Of a stretch of DNA of 10,287 nucleotides, positions 1 to 6,082 are shown piece by piece. The notes beneath the pieces were generated by a model that had not been told where the DNA came from, searched no databases, and saw only the letters and a program-made list of their open reading frames with translations. Made by a program: the position numbers and the translations under genes. The DNA comes from Flavobacteriales bacterium (lineage in GTDB: Bacteria; Bacteroidota; Bacteroidia; Flavobacteriales_D; Sanyastnellaceae): positions 1 to 10,287 of the forward strand of contig JAPKBK010000049.1 of assembly GCA_028823435.1 (NCBI GenBank). Direction: 5' to 3'. Within the stretch, counting starts at the first letter, position 1. Each line of letters opens with the position of its first letter.

Positions 1-554
1 TGACGGTAAGATTCTTTATGCTTATGGGACATTATGGCAGCACCCTGGACTTCTCGAACGAGGCACTTATTGCGGCTGAAAAAGGGCTTTCAAAATTGAC
101 GAAAGCAGTTGAAACGCTTCAAAGTCTCGCGCCAACAGAAAAGGAAAACAAAGAGATAAGCGTGAGTGATTTGTCTGACAAATGCTATGCGGCTATGAAT
201 GATGACTTCAATACGCCTGTTCTCATTGCATCATTGTTTGAGGGGGTGAAGTGGATCAACTCTGCGTCTGACAAGAGGATTGAAATGAATCAAGACCAAA
301 TAGATGGCCTCAAAACGATCTATTCGGGGTTCTTAGGCATTGTTTTGGGGCTCGAAAACGAAGACATGAATACTGAGAACAGCAGTGGTGGAGAAGATTT
401 AGCGACACACTTGTTGGACTTATTGGTGGCGCTCAGAACGGATGCAAAAGCAAACAAAGATTACGCGGGCGCAGACAGAATTAGGAACACATTAAGTGAG
501 TTAGGTGTGAATGTCACCGATGGAAAAGACGGAAGTTCATGGTCTCATGAATAG
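1..554 (+). CDS. cysS: Cysteinyl-tRNA synthetase, C-terminal part (5' end outside window)
   Basis: This class I aminoacyl-tRNA synthetase charges tRNA-Cys with cysteine in the cytoplasm. The reading frame is already open at the left edge (first full codon at 3), so 183 residues are visible of a protein that is usually about 460-500. The visible part begins with VRFFMLMGHY, the segment that follows the KMSKS loop in CysRS; the HIGH and KMSKS signatures and the zinc-binding residues lie outside the window. The helical DALR-type anticodon-binding domain follows, with the typical MNDDFNTP (about visible residues 64-71) and a C-terminal R-x-x-L-x-x-x-G-V end (residues about 165-172). One oddity is HYGS where the family normally has HYRS. 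The stop codon lies inside the next gene's 5' end (8-nt overlap), suggesting co-transcription and translational coupling. Identification is secure; the regulatory region is not visible. Confidence 0.95.
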   Translation, partial: TVRFFMLMGHYGSTLDFSNEALIAAEKGLSKLTKAVETLQSLAPTEKENKEISVSDLSDKCYAAMNDDFNTPVLIASLFEGVKWINSASDKRIEMNQDQIDGLKTIYSGFLGIVLGLENEDMNTENSSGGEDLATHLLDLLVALRTDAKANKDYAGADRIRNTLSELGVNVTDGKDGSSWSHE

Positions 555-1551
555 ACATCTATCTTTTATCGTAGGGGGCATGCTCAGCGCAGTAATCTTC
601 GTGTTATCAAGTTGCTCAAATGAGCAGCCATCAAATGACAAAAGCACGCAAGAGGTTGAGGAGGTTATTTTAACGCCTGATTTCTCAAGTGATTCTGCGT
701 TTTACTATGTGGAGAAACAAGTGGGGTTTGGGCCTAGGGTTCCGAATACATTAGCACACAACACATGCGGGGATTGGCTGGCTGATGAGCTAAGGAGACA
801 TGGGGCGGAGGTCATCGTTCAGGAGGCTCGGGCGAAGGCCTTTGATGGAAAGATTCTTGAATTAAAAAACATTGTAGGACAGTATAACCTAGAAGCGAAG
901 AGTCGCGTCATGTTATATGCTCATTGGGATACAAGACCCTTTGCCGACAAGGACATCGTGCGTAAAAACGAACCCATAGACGGGGCAAATGATGGTGGAT
1001 CTGGGGTAGGGATACTGTTAGAAATCGCACGTCAATTCAGCATTAATGCGCCGAGCATCGGCGTTGATATTGTTTTCTTTGACGGAGAAGACTATGGGAG
1101 TCCCGACGGCTCACCATCTACAAGTACGAGTTATTTGTACTGGTGTTTGGGGAGCCAAGAATGGGCCAAACAACCCCACAGATATGGTTATCGCGCAAGA
1201 TTCGGCATCTTGCTCGACATGGTTGGCGCAAAAGATGCTGTTTTCAATAGAGAGGGGACATCGATGAAGTATGCGCCGAACATCGTCAGGAAGATTTGGT
1301 CTAGAGCCTCTAAATTGGGACATGGCAAACTGTTCAGCAACAGAGAGACGCCTCCCACCATCGACGACAACCTCTTCGTGAGTGAATTGGGCGGAGTCCC
1401 TAGTGCAAATATTGTGGATTATAGAATGCAAGTTATCCCTATGGGATACGGTCCATTTCATCATACTCACGGTGACAACATGAGCATCATAGACAAAGGC
1501 ACGTTACAGGCAGTGGGTGAAACAGTGCTTTCAGTTGTCTACAGTGAGTAG
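547..1551 (+). CDS. M28-family zinc hydrolase lipoprotein, glutaminyl-peptide cyclotransferase-like
   Basis: This is a predicted lipoprotein of 334 residues. I chose the ATG at 547, not the in-frame ATG at 511, because it directly precedes a clean signal peptide (MNRHLSFIVGG..., lipobox L-S-S-C, Cys23) and gives a tight overlap with cysS. The M28 / glutaminyl-cyclase fold is shown by H126 in YAHWDTRP, D149 in GANDGGSG, the E181-D182 pair in FFDGEDYG, D224 in LLDMVGA, D273-D274 and H306 in FHHTHGDN. By analogy with human glutaminyl cyclase, D149, D182 and H306 bind zinc, while E181, D224 and a D of the DD pair act in catalysis. Family members either cyclise N-terminal glutamine to pyroglutamate or act as aminopeptidases; the sequence favours the first but does not prove it. 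The usual DDH motif reads DDN here (N275). The likely location is the periplasmic side of a membrane, anchored by lipid. Confidence 0.88.
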   Translation: MNRHLSFIVGGMLSAVIFVLSSCSNEQPSNDKSTQEVEEVILTPDFSSDSAFYYVEKQVGFGPRVPNTLAHNTCGDWLADELRRHGAEVIVQEARAKAFDGKILELKNIVGQYNLEAKSRVMLYAHWDTRPFADKDIVRKNEPIDGANDGGSGVGILLEIARQFSINAPSIGVDIVFFDGEDYGSPDGSPSTSTSYLYWCLGSQEWAKQPHRYGYRARFGILLDMVGAKDAVFNREGTSMKYAPNIVRKIWSRASKLGHGKLFSNRETPPTIDDNLFVSELGGVPSANIVDYRMQVIPMGYGPFHHTHGDNMSIIDKGTLQAVGETVLSVVYSE

Positions 1552-1650
1552 TCCATAACCCTCTTTGACAATCTCAAAGTAAGAGCGACTGCAAGGTATT
1601 TTAGTGACATCATAAGGCGTGTCAACATATCCTTCATTTTCCTCTTCTCA

Positions 1651-3339
1651 TTGAGCGGCTTGTCAGCCCAAAACGAGAACGCCTTATCTCTCTTATCTAG
1701 AGCTGATAGCCTTGTTGAAGTAGGCAAGCCTGTTGCTGCGCTCAGTTTATATCGGTCCGTAGGAGAAACAACTTTAGATTACTGCATTATTGCCCAATCT
1801 GAAGTGGGGAAAGGGCGCATTCAACAAAGCGCAGGAAATTTAGAAAGGGCGTCAAAAGCATGGCGGTCCGTTGAAAATAATTGTTCAATGTGTCCTTCCA
1901 AAATCAGAAGCAAACTGGTTTTTTATACTGTAGAGGGATGGATCAGTCAAGGTGAGGAAACCATTGCGATGAACTTAATCGATTTGGAAACCAGCAGAAA
2001 GCCAGATCAAACATGGGAATCCAAACTGGAACTTCTTAGGGCGAGGATATACTTCCTAAATGGTGAATGGAACAAAGCACGTGAGGCATCTATTCCCGAT
2101 TTTGAGAATGGGGAGGTCGACATTGACCGATTAATATTGTGGGTTCAGTCAGGAGTCCTCGAAGGGTTAGGAATTGATGAGTCAGGGGTAGAACATCTGG
2201 AAAAAAAGAGAAAGGGAGGGGACATCGAAAAAATTGATGCCGCTTACGCAAACCTGCACACTTTGCTCGTCACTGAAAAACGATACGGTGAAGCACTTGA
2301 TTGGTCAAAATCGATGCTTCTTCATTCTGACCCGTTGACACATCCAGAAGGTTGGATTTTAGGCCAAATTAGAATAGCAACATCGGCCGAGTTGTCTGGG
2401 AAAACCCTGGACGCACTTTTGGCACACCACGAAGCGGTGAGGGCCGCTGAAATATTGGGGGATGATCTTTTAACTGCACGAACATGTAGAGAACGCGCCC
2501 GATTTGATGCCAAGAGAGGAGACGACAAATCAGCGTACATTTATCTGCACAAAGCGGACAGCTTAGCGCTCGCAATGATCGCAGCAGCAGAAATAGGCCG
2601 GGAACCCAAATCGTTTAAAAATCACCCGCTTCCTGAACTTGACCCTTTCGATCTCGCTTCAGCAAATGCTGCCAAAACCTCAGAGCCTGGGGCATGGCCA
2701 TTCGCATTCGCATTAATCGCTCTTGGACTTATTGCGTTCATGATTAGGAACTTCGATTTAAGACGTACACTACGAAAAGAACGACTGCGAACGATGCGAT
2801 TGCACGCCATGTTTGGAAAAAACAGCACACCTGATATCGGCACCTTAGAAAGTGAAACCACGGAAGATATTGTCGAAATATTAGAAACACAATTTGCAAA
2901 CTCATCTGAAGATTGGGAAAGAAGAGTGAGTGCAAATGCACTTGATTTTGACGATGTCATTGCATCTCTAGAAATGGAACTCGGGACTGTGGTAGAATGG
3001 GATTTAGAAAATGACAAAAAAGCGCCTGAAGCGCCTGAAGGCCTGCTTCCTCTTCTCTTAATTACACTTAGACGATTGCTTCCCGCCAATGTATCCGAAG
3101 AAACTGCATCACCATTAAAGGCGACAATACGAAATGATTGGAGAGGCGTACGAATTATGTTTGAGGGCGCACCGAGTTCTGCCACACAAGAATTGAAAGC
3201 GCTTTTTTCGGGGAATTCATCCTCCCCTACGTGGTCACCGGTGTTTGAACAGGCAGAACGAATGGCAGGAAGAGTCCTGTTAGAATGCAATCAAATCGGA
3301 GGTCATTCAGTCGTTTTAGATCTCCCGCACGCAAAGTAA
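1651..3339 (+). CDS. TPR-like membrane protein with degenerate histidine-kinase-like C-terminus; start codon unclear
   Basis: The first conventional start is TTG at 1651, giving 562 residues, but it falls inside an apparent signal peptide. The open frame upstream encodes IIRRVNISFIFLFSLSGLSA, a textbook n-region plus hydrophobic core, so translation may begin at ATC 1609 or ATA 1612 (about 576 residues). No ATG, GTG or TTG lies in this frame between the preceding stop and 1651. Residues about 1-345 are helical and TPR-like (repeated A-L-x-x-Y / A-x-x-x-W patterns), predicted periplasmic. One membrane span follows at about 348-367 (AWPFAFALIALGLIAFMI), then a basic RRTLRKERLRTMRLH linker. The end (about 430-562) matches the layout of a LuxR/DesK-type kinase ATPase domain, finishing in an IGGHSVVLDLP strand, but the phospho-acceptor His, N box and DxGxG box are not recognisable. 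It may be a pseudokinase signalling or scaffold protein; this function is inferred. It lies 99 nt after the M28 gene, probably co-transcribed. Confidence 0.7.
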   Translation: MSGLSAQNENALSLLSRADSLVEVGKPVAALSLYRSVGETTLDYCIIAQSEVGKGRIQQSAGNLERASKAWRSVENNCSMCPSKIRSKLVFYTVEGWISQGEETIAMNLIDLETSRKPDQTWESKLELLRARIYFLNGEWNKAREASIPDFENGEVDIDRLILWVQSGVLEGLGIDESGVEHLEKKRKGGDIEKIDAAYANLHTLLVTEKRYGEALDWSKSMLLHSDPLTHPEGWILGQIRIATSAELSGKTLDALLAHHEAVRAAEILGDDLLTARTCRERARFDAKRGDDKSAYIYLHKADSLALAMIAAAEIGREPKSFKNHPLPELDPFDLASANAAKTSEPGAWPFAFALIALGLIAFMIRNFDLRRTLRKERLRTMRLHAMFGKNSTPDIGTLESETTEDIVEILETQFANSSEDWERRVSANALDFDDVIASLEMELGTVVEWDLENDKKAPEAPEGLLPLLLITLRRLLPANVSEETASPLKATIRNDWRGVRIMFEGAPSSATQELKALFSGNSSSPTWSPVFEQAERMAGRVLLECNQIGGHSVVLDLPHAK

Positions 3340-3350
3340 AGGTTAAGTCT

Positions 3351-3371
3351 TGCAACTGCATGAAAGTTGTA
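3351..3371. terminator. Weak hairpin between convergent genes
   Basis: The short gap between the TPR-protein gene (+) and pheS (-) contains TGCAACT (3351-3357), a 7-nt loop, and AGTTGTA (3365-3371). This is a 7-bp stem with one G-T wobble in the plus-strand transcript; on the other strand that pair becomes a C-A mismatch. No run of T follows on either side, so it is not a convincing intrinsic terminator. It could still slow both transcripts where the genes converge. Confidence 0.25.
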
Positions 3372-4394
3372 TTAGCGCTCTCCACTGAATTGATCTAAGA
3401 AACGCTTGTCATTCTCAAAGAAAAGACGAAGGTCTGAGATTTGATATTTAAGCATCGTGATGCGTTCAATTCCCATGCCAAAAGCAAAGCCACTGTACTT
3501 TTTTGAATCAATCCCATTTGCCTCTAAAACATGAGGGTCCACCATGCCACATCCAAGAATTTCTAACCAACCAGTCCCTTTGGTGATTCGCTTGTCTACC
3601 TCCGTTTCTAAACCCCAATACACATCAACTTCAGCACTGGGCTCAGTAAATGGAAAGTAAGAAGGTCTTAAACGAATCTTCGTCTCAGGACCGAAAAACA
3701 GCTTCGCAAAATGAAGTAAATTCTGTTTGAGATCTGCAAAAGAAACATCTTCATCTATATACAGTCCTTCAATCTGGTGAAACATACAATGTGCGCGCGC
3801 AGAAACAGCTTCATTCCTAAACACCCTCCCCGGCATGATGATCCTCATGGGTGGTTTACGTCTCTCCATTTCTCTTACTTGGACAGAACTTGTATGCGTT
3901 CTTAGAAGGAGGTCTGGATTTCGTTCCACAAAAAACGTGTCCTGCATATCCCTTGCTGGATGTTCTGGGGGGAAGTTGAGTCCACTAAACACATGCCAAT
4001 CATCTTCGATTTCCGGCCCTTCTACCACGCCATATCCCATGTTTTTAAAGATGCTGAGAATTTCTCGTCGTACGACCTGAAGTGGATGATGCGTGCCCAA
4101 TTGTACGCCTCCTGCAGGTCTTGAAAAATCAATCCCACTTGCATTTGCAGCTTCTTTGCTGTTGAAATTTGACTGCGCTTGCGCGACTCTTGCTTCAACA
4201 GCACCTTTCACTTGATTAATGAGCGGACCGAGTTCACGCTTGAGTTCAGGAGCGACGCTTCTAAACTGCCCCATTAAATCTTTCACCTTTCCATTACGTC
4301 CGATGAATTCTACACGAAACGCTTCTACTTGGTCCGCAGAATCAAAGTTTCTGCTTTCAATATCAATGAGCAATGCCTCTAATTCCTCCTTCAT
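3372..4394 (-). CDS. pheS: Phenylalanine-tRNA ligase alpha subunit
   Basis: This is the catalytic subunit of the class II PheRS, which works as an (alpha-beta)2 tetramer with PheT (6119-8593) to charge tRNA-Phe. The 340-residue length is normal for bacterial PheS. Residues 1-85 form the N-terminal helical coiled-coil region that contacts tRNA. Motif 1 spans about 105-130 (ending EGPEIE), motif 2 about 189-210 (GRVFRNE ... FHQIEG), and motif 3 about 302-315 (GFAFGMGIERITML). YFPFTEPSAEVDVYWGL (246-262) and KGTGWLEILGCGMVDP (272-287) complete the active site and match flavobacterial PheS closely. The start ATG overlaps the stop of the upstream cyclophilin gene as TAATG, so translation is probably coupled to it. 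It is not adjacent to pheT, unlike the pheST operon of many bacteria. Identification is secure. Confidence 0.97.
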   Translation of the reverse strand: MKEELEALLIDIESRNFDSADQVEAFRVEFIGRNGKVKDLMGQFRSVAPELKRELGPLINQVKGAVEARVAQAQSNFNSKEAANASGIDFSRPAGGVQLGTHHPLQVVRREILSIFKNMGYGVVEGPEIEDDWHVFSGLNFPPEHPARDMQDTFFVERNPDLLLRTHTSSVQVREMERRKPPMRIIMPGRVFRNEAVSARAHCMFHQIEGLYIDEDVSFADLKQNLLHFAKLFFGPETKIRLRPSYFPFTEPSAEVDVYWGLETEVDKRITKGTGWLEILGCGMVDPHVLEANGIDSKKYSGFAFGMGIERITMLKYQISDLRLFFENDKRFLDQFSGER

Positions 4395-5104
4395 TATTTC
4401 AAAACTTCAACGGTAAATTTAACATCCTCAACAGGTCTATTCCCGGAAGCAACTTTAACAGCAGCAATCGAATCAAGAATATCTAATCCATCAGTGACAA
4501 GACCAAATACAGTGTAATTCATATCTAAGAATGGCGTTCCGCCTACCTCAGAATAGTGTGATTTCATCTCTTCTGTATACGCAAAGTCAGGAAATTGAGC
4601 TTGGATCTTACGCTCTAAACTCATAAGCTCACCCGGCTTCCATGTTTTGCCTTGTACGATATAAAACTGGCTGCCTGATGAATTCTTCTCAGGGTTGACA
4701 TTGTCGGGTTGTCTTGCAGCAGCAAGAGCGCCTTTAATATGCACGAGGTCTGGCCTGAAATCTTCTGCAATTGTATAACCTGGACCACCGCCGCCCAACC
4801 GCACACCAGAATCTGCATCCAAACTTTTCGGATCTCCACCTTGAACCATAAAACCTTGCATCACACGATGAAAAAGGAGATTGTCGTAAAACCCCTCTTC
4901 GGCCAATTTTATAAAATTATCTCTGTGTTCGGGAGTAGAATCTGACAAGACCACGGTAATATCTCCTAAATCCGTATGAATTATGGCTTTACGCGGAGAG
5001 TCAGATTGTCCATTTTGATCACATCCAGAAGCGGACATCATAAAAAACGACCCTAAAATTATAGCGAATGTCCCTAAAAATGTTTGTGACTGAGATTTTT
5101 TCAT
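4394..5104 (-). CDS. Cyclophilin-type peptidyl-prolyl cis-trans isomerase, lipoprotein
   Basis: This predicted exported prolyl isomerase speeds proline isomerisation during folding of envelope proteins. The 236-residue product starts with a lipoprotein signal peptide (MKKSQSQTFLGTF..., lipobox S-A-S-G-C, Cys28). The cyclophilin domain covers about 38-236. It includes FHRVMQGFMVQGGDP (78-92) with R80, the counterpart of catalytic Arg55 of human CypA, and Q88, the counterpart of Gln63. It continues with GALAAAR (125-131), SSGSQFYI (142-149) and LDMNYTVFG (193-201). About 35 residues between QGK and TPFLD are an insertion relative to CypA. The CypA tryptophan that contacts cyclosporin aligns with F192. 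It is first in a two-gene unit with pheS, overlapping it by one base. The gene lies 51 bp from a divergent small lipoprotein gene. No close SD is obvious; AAGGA lies about 12 nt upstream. Confidence 0.93.
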   Translation of the reverse strand: MKKSQSQTFLGTFAIILGSFFMMSASGCDQNGQSDSPRKAIIHTDLGDITVVLSDSTPEHRDNFIKLAEEGFYDNLLFHRVMQGFMVQGGDPKSLDADSGVRLGGGGPGYTIAEDFRPDLVHIKGALAAARQPDNVNPEKNSSGSQFYIVQGKTWKPGELMSLERKIQAQFPDFAYTEEMKSHYSEVGGTPFLDMNYTVFGLVTDGLDILDSIAAVKVASGNRPVEDVKFTVEVLK

Positions 5105-5112
5105 GATATTTG
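5083..5112 (+). promoter_or_regulatory. Candidate Bacteroidota-type promoter for the small lipoprotein gene
   Basis: TTTG at 5083-5086 and GATATTTG at 5105-5112 are separated by 18 nt, the spacing expected for the Bacteroidota -33 TTTG / -7 TAnnTTTG promoter. The -7 box deviates at its first base. Transcription would start near 5119, leaving a leader of about 37 nt before the ATG at 5156. The element overlaps the 5' end of the divergent cyclophilin gene. Confidence 0.4.
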
Positions 5113-5133
5113 TGTTCCTTGGAATTCAATCCG

Positions 5134-5141
5134 CTAAGTTA
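5134..5141 (-). promoter_or_regulatory. Candidate -7 box for the cyclophilin-pheS unit
   Basis: The minus strand reads TAACTTAG, one base from the Bacteroidota -7 consensus TAnnTTTG, about 23 nt upstream of the ATG at 5104 allowing for a start 7 nt downstream of the box. No TTTG sits at the expected -33 position. The same octamer occurs in the same relative orientation in front of pheT (6092-6099). Confidence 0.25.
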
Positions 5142-5155
5142 TAACCCTACCTGCA

Positions 5156-5539
5156 ATGAACCGCCTATTTCCCATATTCACTCTCGCAGCAATCGCAATT
5201 GCTATTTCTAGTTGCTATGAAGTTGACCCTACTATCGCAAATATTCAGGTTTATCGTGTAGACGAAGTCGGTGAAAAGATTCCAGTAGCTGGATGTGATG
5301 TTCGCTTATATGCCTTGGGGTCTTTAGATGAAGATTTCGTGGGTGAGCCGAGGTTTGACACCACTCAAACAACATCGGAAGAAGGGTTTGTCTCATTTAA
5401 CTTCTCTGACATGTATGTCGGAGGACAAGCAGGTTTTGCAGTCTTAGATATAGAGGCTACAAAAGGTTCTCTTTATGGGTCAGGACTCATAAAGATCGAA
5501 GAGATGATTACCAACGAGGAGGAAGTTATCGTAGAATAA
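5156..5539 (+). CDS. Small predicted lipoprotein of unknown function
   Basis: I do not recognise this 127-residue protein by name. It begins with a clear lipoprotein signal peptide: MNRLF, then a hydrophobic core rich in Ala and Ile, and the lipobox I-S-S-C at Cys20. The mature part is acidic and rich in alternating hydrophobic residues, suggesting a single beta-sandwich. A V-x-D-E-V-G stretch leads to PVAGCDVRLYALG (about 43-55), then TTSEEGFVSFNF (about 82-93). That pattern resembles the carboxypeptidase-regulatory-like or other Ig-like domains common in Bacteroidota surface proteins, where a variable 'options' strand is followed by a T-x-x-x-G-x-x-x-F turn. A second cysteine (C47) is present. 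No catalytic motif is visible. It is divergent from the cyclophilin gene and ends 5 bp from the convergent gene at 5545. Probably a surface or periplasmic structural or binding protein; the role is inferred weakly. Confidence 0.75.
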   Translation: MNRLFPIFTLAAIAIAISSCYEVDPTIANIQVYRVDEVGEKIPVAGCDVRLYALGSLDEDFVGEPRFDTTQTTSEEGFVSFNFSDMYVGGQAGFAVLDIEATKGSLYGSGLIKIEEMITNEEEVIVE

Positions 5540-5544
5540 CTGAA

Positions 5545-5886
5545 TTAATCCGAGATCCAGGCCGCGAAGTATTCGATAAGTTGACGCTTCATCATGAGTT
5601 CCTGTTCGTCAGAATCTAATTCTGGCAACTCCCCTACCCTCTCAAAATGAGGCCAACCATCCTCATCAAGTCCCAAAGCTTTGTAATACCCAAGTGGCTC
5701 AAGCAAGGTGCAAACCCCCACATGCATCAGGTTTACTTTGTCGTCTTTTTTATAGTCTCGTGGGCCGAGTGAGACTTCCTGAAGCCCGACTGCAAAAACG
5801 ATGGCGGTGACATCAGGCTGATCGCCAAACCTTTCCAACATCAATTTTAAAAGCTTATTCCACTCCCGTTCAAATTCAAAATCCAT
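5545..5886 (-). CDS. Conserved Bacteroidota protein of unknown function
   Basis: This is a small acidic cytoplasmic protein with no signal peptide or membrane segment. I chose ATG at 5886 (113 residues); a GTG two codons upstream (5892) is an alternative start in the same frame. Residues 1-20 form a charged amphipathic helix (MDFEFEREWN...). The core has VTAIVFAVGLQEV (26-38), then NLMHVGVCTLLEPLGYY (52-68) and GLDEDGWPHFERV (72-84), and an acidic helical end. I recall uncharacterised flavobacterial proteins with the same LMH...C..L...GYY...GLDEDGWPH pattern, so the gene is real and conserved, but I know of no function. The invariant-looking His, Cys and D-E-D could bind metal or a ligand, though this is only a guess. 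It faces the small lipoprotein gene tail to tail with a 5-bp gap and lies downstream of the tRNA-Pro terminator. A weak -7-like TAGCTTTA lies at 5906-5913 on the minus strand. Confidence 0.8.
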   Translation of the reverse strand: MDFEFEREWNKLLKLMLERFGDQPDVTAIVFAVGLQEVSLGPRDYKKDDKVNLMHVGVCTLLEPLGYYKALGLDEDGWPHFERVGELPELDSDEQELMMKRQLIEYFAAWISD

Positions 5887-5936
5887 ATTCACTTCTTAGT
5901 TGCGGTAAAGCTACACTGCGAATCTCTGCCTTTTAC

Positions 5937-5954
5937 CCGTTAATCAATTGACGG
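5937..5954. promoter_or_regulatory. 18-nt near-perfect palindrome, possible operator
   Basis: CCGTTAAT (5937-5944) and ATTGACGG (5947-5954) form 8-bp inverted arms around a 2-nt centre, with one T-G mismatch. The 2-nt centre is too small for an RNA hairpin, so a dimeric DNA-binding protein site is the likelier reading. It lies about 50 nt upstream of the start of the 113-residue gene and upstream of the weak -7-like box at 5906-5913, on the far side of the tRNA terminator. Confidence 0.3.
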
Positions 5955-5964
5955 AGATACCATA

Positions 5965-5991
5965 CAAAATTATGAGCGCAAGAGCACTCAT
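5965..5991 (-). terminator. Intrinsic terminator of the tRNA-Pro unit
   Basis: On the minus strand an 8-bp stem ATGAGTGC / GCGCTCAT (one G-U wobble) closes a TCTT loop and is followed by AATTTTG. In plus coordinates the stem arms are 5972-5979 and 5984-5991 and the T-rich tail is about 5965-5971. It begins 7 nt after the tRNA 3' end, the right place for a Rho-independent terminator. The other side of the stem is not U-rich for a plus-strand transcript, so it probably acts in one direction. Confidence 0.6.
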
Positions 5992-5998
5992 TAAACAG

Positions 5999-6071
5999 TC
6001 GGGATGACAGGACTTGAACCTGCGACTTCACGTCCCCCAGACGCGTACTCTACCAACTGAGCTACATCCCG
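5999..6071 (-). tRNA. tRNA-Pro (anticodon GGG)
   Basis: A 73-nt cloverleaf is present on the minus strand. The acceptor stem is CGGGATG / CATCCCG with discriminator A. The D arm is GCTC-AGTTGGTA-GAGT, and the anticodon stem is CGCGT / ACGTG with loop CTGGGGG. The T arm is GCAGG-TTCAAGT-CCTGT. All four stems pair, with G-T wobbles. The anticodon GGG occupies plus positions 6036-6038 and reads CCC/CCU. No CCA is encoded after the discriminator base, so the end must be added by the CCA enzyme. The gene is a single-tRNA unit with a promoter at 6083-6112 and a terminator at 5965-5991, divergent from pheT. Confidence 0.95.
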
Positions 6072-6082
6072 ATTTAGAGACG

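Noticed and set aside
511..546. ATG at 511 as start of the M28 lipoprotein
   Set aside because: It would add twelve polar residues in front of a clean lipoprotein signal peptide and lengthen the overlap with cysS; ATG 547 fits better.
2622..3290. Long minus-strand open frame (222 codons) opposite the TPR-protein gene
   Set aside because: Ser-rich, low-complexity translation with no domain pattern, lying entirely within a better-supported gene on the other strand.
547..3339. One continuous frame from the M28 gene into the TPR gene, interrupted only by TAG at 1549-1551; possible readthrough fusion
   Set aside because: The M28 product ends at a family-typical C-terminus (VVYSE) and the downstream part opens with its own signal peptide, so a fusion makes little topological sense.
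5540..5544. Terminator between the convergent genes ending at 5539 and 5545
   Set aside because: Only 5 bp separate the stop codons and no stem with a T tract is visible nearby.
5893..5998. Small RNA or extra short gene between the unknown gene and tRNA-Pro
   Set aside because: The gap is accounted for by the tRNA terminator and a short palindrome; no supported open frame or second RNA fold was seen.
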